64,000 bases of DNA. It comes from Tsuneonella sp963740025 (GTDB lineage: Bacteria; Pseudomonadota; Alphaproteobacteria; Sphingomonadales; Sphingomonadaceae). The stretch covers positions 434,001-498,000 of the forward strand of contig CAVUCI010000011.1 in assembly GCA_963740025.1 (NCBI GenBank), written 5' to 3'. The translations under genes were made by a program, and so were the position numbers. A model generated the notes under the pieces. The model was not told the DNA's origin, did not search any database, and saw only the letters and a program-made list of their open reading frames with translations. Below, piece after piece: positions 63,056-64,000 of the stretch (positions are counted from its first letter, which is position 1; each line of letters begins with the position of its first letter).

Positions 63056-63796
63056 ATGCAATCGCCGATCCCGCTTTCTTCCCCGCCTACTCTCGGCTGC
63101 CTGCTGGAGGAGGGTGCGCTGTCGCTCTTCCTCGATTTCGACGGCACGCTTGTGCCGCTGGCAGATCATCCCGAGCGGATCGTGGTGCCTGCAAACATCG
63201 ACGCGATATTTTCTCGCCTCTCTGAGCGGCTCGAAGGCCGGCTGGCGCTCGTAAGCGGACGCTCTATCACTAACCTCGAGAGCCACTGCGGGTCGCTCGC
63301 GATCGCATGCGTGGGTTCGCATGGCGGGGAGCGGAGACTTGGGCGCGGGGAACCGATCCATCGCTGCGACGTCGTCCCTGTTGCAGTGCAGCACGAATTG
63401 ACGCGGTTCGCGAGAAGCGCAGGGCTGGTTCACGAGGAGAAGACGCTGGGCGTGGCGCTCCACTGGCGCGGGCAGCCAGAATGGGAAGAACACGCGCAGG
63501 CGTTCGTCGACGATCTGGCGGAGCGTAACGGTCTTGCAGTCAAGCGCGGCAAATGCGTTGCCGAGATCGTCGTGCCTGGGGTGGACAAAGGAATTGCGGT
63601 GAAGGAACTGATGCAAGCGGCGCACTTTCGCGGCAGCGTGCCGATTTTTGTCGGCGACGATGTAACCGACGAAGACGGGTTCGCCGCGTGCGACGCGATG
63701 GGCGGCTTCGGCATAGCAGTCGGCGAGCGGCCCTCGCAAAACGCCCGATACGCGCTCTCCGGTTCTGCCGCTGTGCTGGACTGGTTCGAGACCTGA
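63056..63796 (+). CDS. otsB: trehalose-6-phosphate phosphatase
   Basis: HAD-superfamily enzyme that removes phosphate from trehalose-6-phosphate. 246 residues with motif I LFLDFDGTLVPL (Asp27, Asp29), motif II in ALVSGRSI, the KRGKCVAEIVVPGVDKGIAV segment, and motif IV VGDDVTDEDGF. The start is uncertain: the best Shine-Dalgarno (AGGAGG at 63033-63038) is ideally spaced for an out-of-frame ATG at 63045 and is 17 bases from the in-frame ATG at 63056. Its stop overlaps the GH15 start (TGATG). otsA is not in the window. Confidence 0.93.
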   Translation: MQSPIPLSSPPTLGCLLEEGALSLFLDFDGTLVPLADHPERIVVPANIDAIFSRLSERLEGRLALVSGRSITNLESHCGSLAIACVGSHGGERRLGRGEPIHRCDVVPVAVQHELTRFARSAGLVHEEKTLGVALHWRGQPEWEEHAQAFVDDLAERNGLAVKRGKCVAEIVVPGVDKGIAVKELMQAAHFRGSVPIFVGDDVTDEDGFAACDAMGGFGIAVGERPSQNARYALSGSAAVLDWFET

Positions 63797-64000
63797 TGGA
63801 ACATTCGAACCTCGAACTGTGGCCGATCGGCAATTGCCAGGTTTCGGCCCTTATCGACAGCCGCGCTGGAATCGTGTGGGGCTGCGTCCCAAGGGTGGAC
63901 GGGGATCCGGTGTTCTGTGCGCTCGTCAACGGTGAGCGGCACGACCAAGGTGCTTGGCGGTTCGAACTGGAGGGCCAGGTTTCCGCCACCCAGCGTTATG
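63796..64000 (+). CDS. GH15 family glycoside hydrolase (partial, N-terminal 68 residues)
   Basis: The frame from the ATG at 63796 reads MEHSNLELWPIGNCQVSALI followed by VWGCVPRVDGDPVFCALVN, the standard N-terminus of GH15 glucoamylase-like or trehalase enzymes. It continues past the right edge. The start overlaps the otsB stop, so the two are probably co-expressed. GH15 next to otsB often occurs in trehalose operons with otsA. Glucoamylase versus trehalase activity cannot be decided from this fragment. Confidence 0.9.
   Translation, partial: MEHSNLELWPIGNCQVSALIDSRAGIVWGCVPRVDGDPVFCALVNGERHDQGAWRFELEGQVSATQRY

Noticed and set aside
62736..63254. 172-codon plus-strand frame before and across otsB
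   Set aside because: No homologous motif and biased composition. Only its last part, after the ATG at 63045 with a good Shine-Dalgarno, is kept as a possible decoy frame.

Overview
The window looks like a chromosomal segment of an alphaproteobacterium of the order Sphingomonadales. The evidence is the high GC content, the 16S rRNA sequence type, alphaproteobacterial markers (COQ9, a CBP3-like cytochrome bc1 chaperone, HslV with an N-terminal extension, GANTC clusters before dnaA) and typical sphingomonad genes (TonB receptor plus flavin halogenase, twin-DTGS aspartic protease). Genus cannot be fixed by eye. No CRISPR array, insertion sequence or prophage was seen.

Layout. 0-31 kb is dense housekeeping DNA: moeB-like (cut by the left edge), DUF983, dnaA, rpsT, mutM, ubiE-ubiB, coaBC-dut, ribE/ribD with four small genes upstream, a SCO1-like protein, ankyrin-COQ9, feoAB, ssb, DUF177-CBP3, bamE, hslVU, a POT-type transporter, an M16 peptidase, a SulP transporter, an Atm1-type ABC exporter, an aspartic protease and a Wzx-like flippase. 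Genes are packed with ATGA/GTGA start-stop overlaps and with 4-base tail-to-tail stop overlaps. 31.4-37.35 kb is a complete rRNA operon (16S, tRNA-Ile, tRNA-Ala, 23S, 5S, tRNA-fMet) with promoter, boxA-like sites and two hairpin terminators.

37.4-39.1 kb is a compact sulfide-response module: an ETHE1-like persulfide dioxygenase, a DUF442/TIGR01244 sulfurtransferase-like protein and an SqrR/BigR-type ArsR repressor, with a promoter so close to the start codon that the mRNA is probably leaderless. 39.3-45.0 kb is a five-gene oligopeptide ABC importer (oppABCDF). 45.0-53.6 kb is a carbohydrate-uptake locus: GH3 lipoprotein glycosidase, LacI regulator, TIGR01782-type TonB receptor and a flavin-dependent halogenase. 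A shared 12-bp dyad lies before the glycosidase and, twice, between the receptor and the halogenase, which ties the locus into one regulon.

53.6-55.8 kb has a crotonase, an acyl-CoA thioesterase and tRNA-Cys and tRNA-Thr. After tRNA-Thr the base composition appears to drop by eye. That stretch carries a fatty acid desaturase and a chaperone-usher pilus cluster (pilin, chaperone, usher, probable tip subunit, and a small pilin-like secreted protein on the opposite strand), possibly an acquired block. The right edge has otsB overlapping the start of a GH15 glucanase/trehalase gene.

Most noteworthy: three tandem 17-bp GTGA units forming a chain of tiny start-stop cistrons between feoA and feoB; the three-site LacI operator set; the leaderless sulfide operon; GTTAG dyad operators before the pilin; a GANTC cluster before dnaA; a long acidic linker in CoaBC; and a MutM zinc finger lacking one cysteine.
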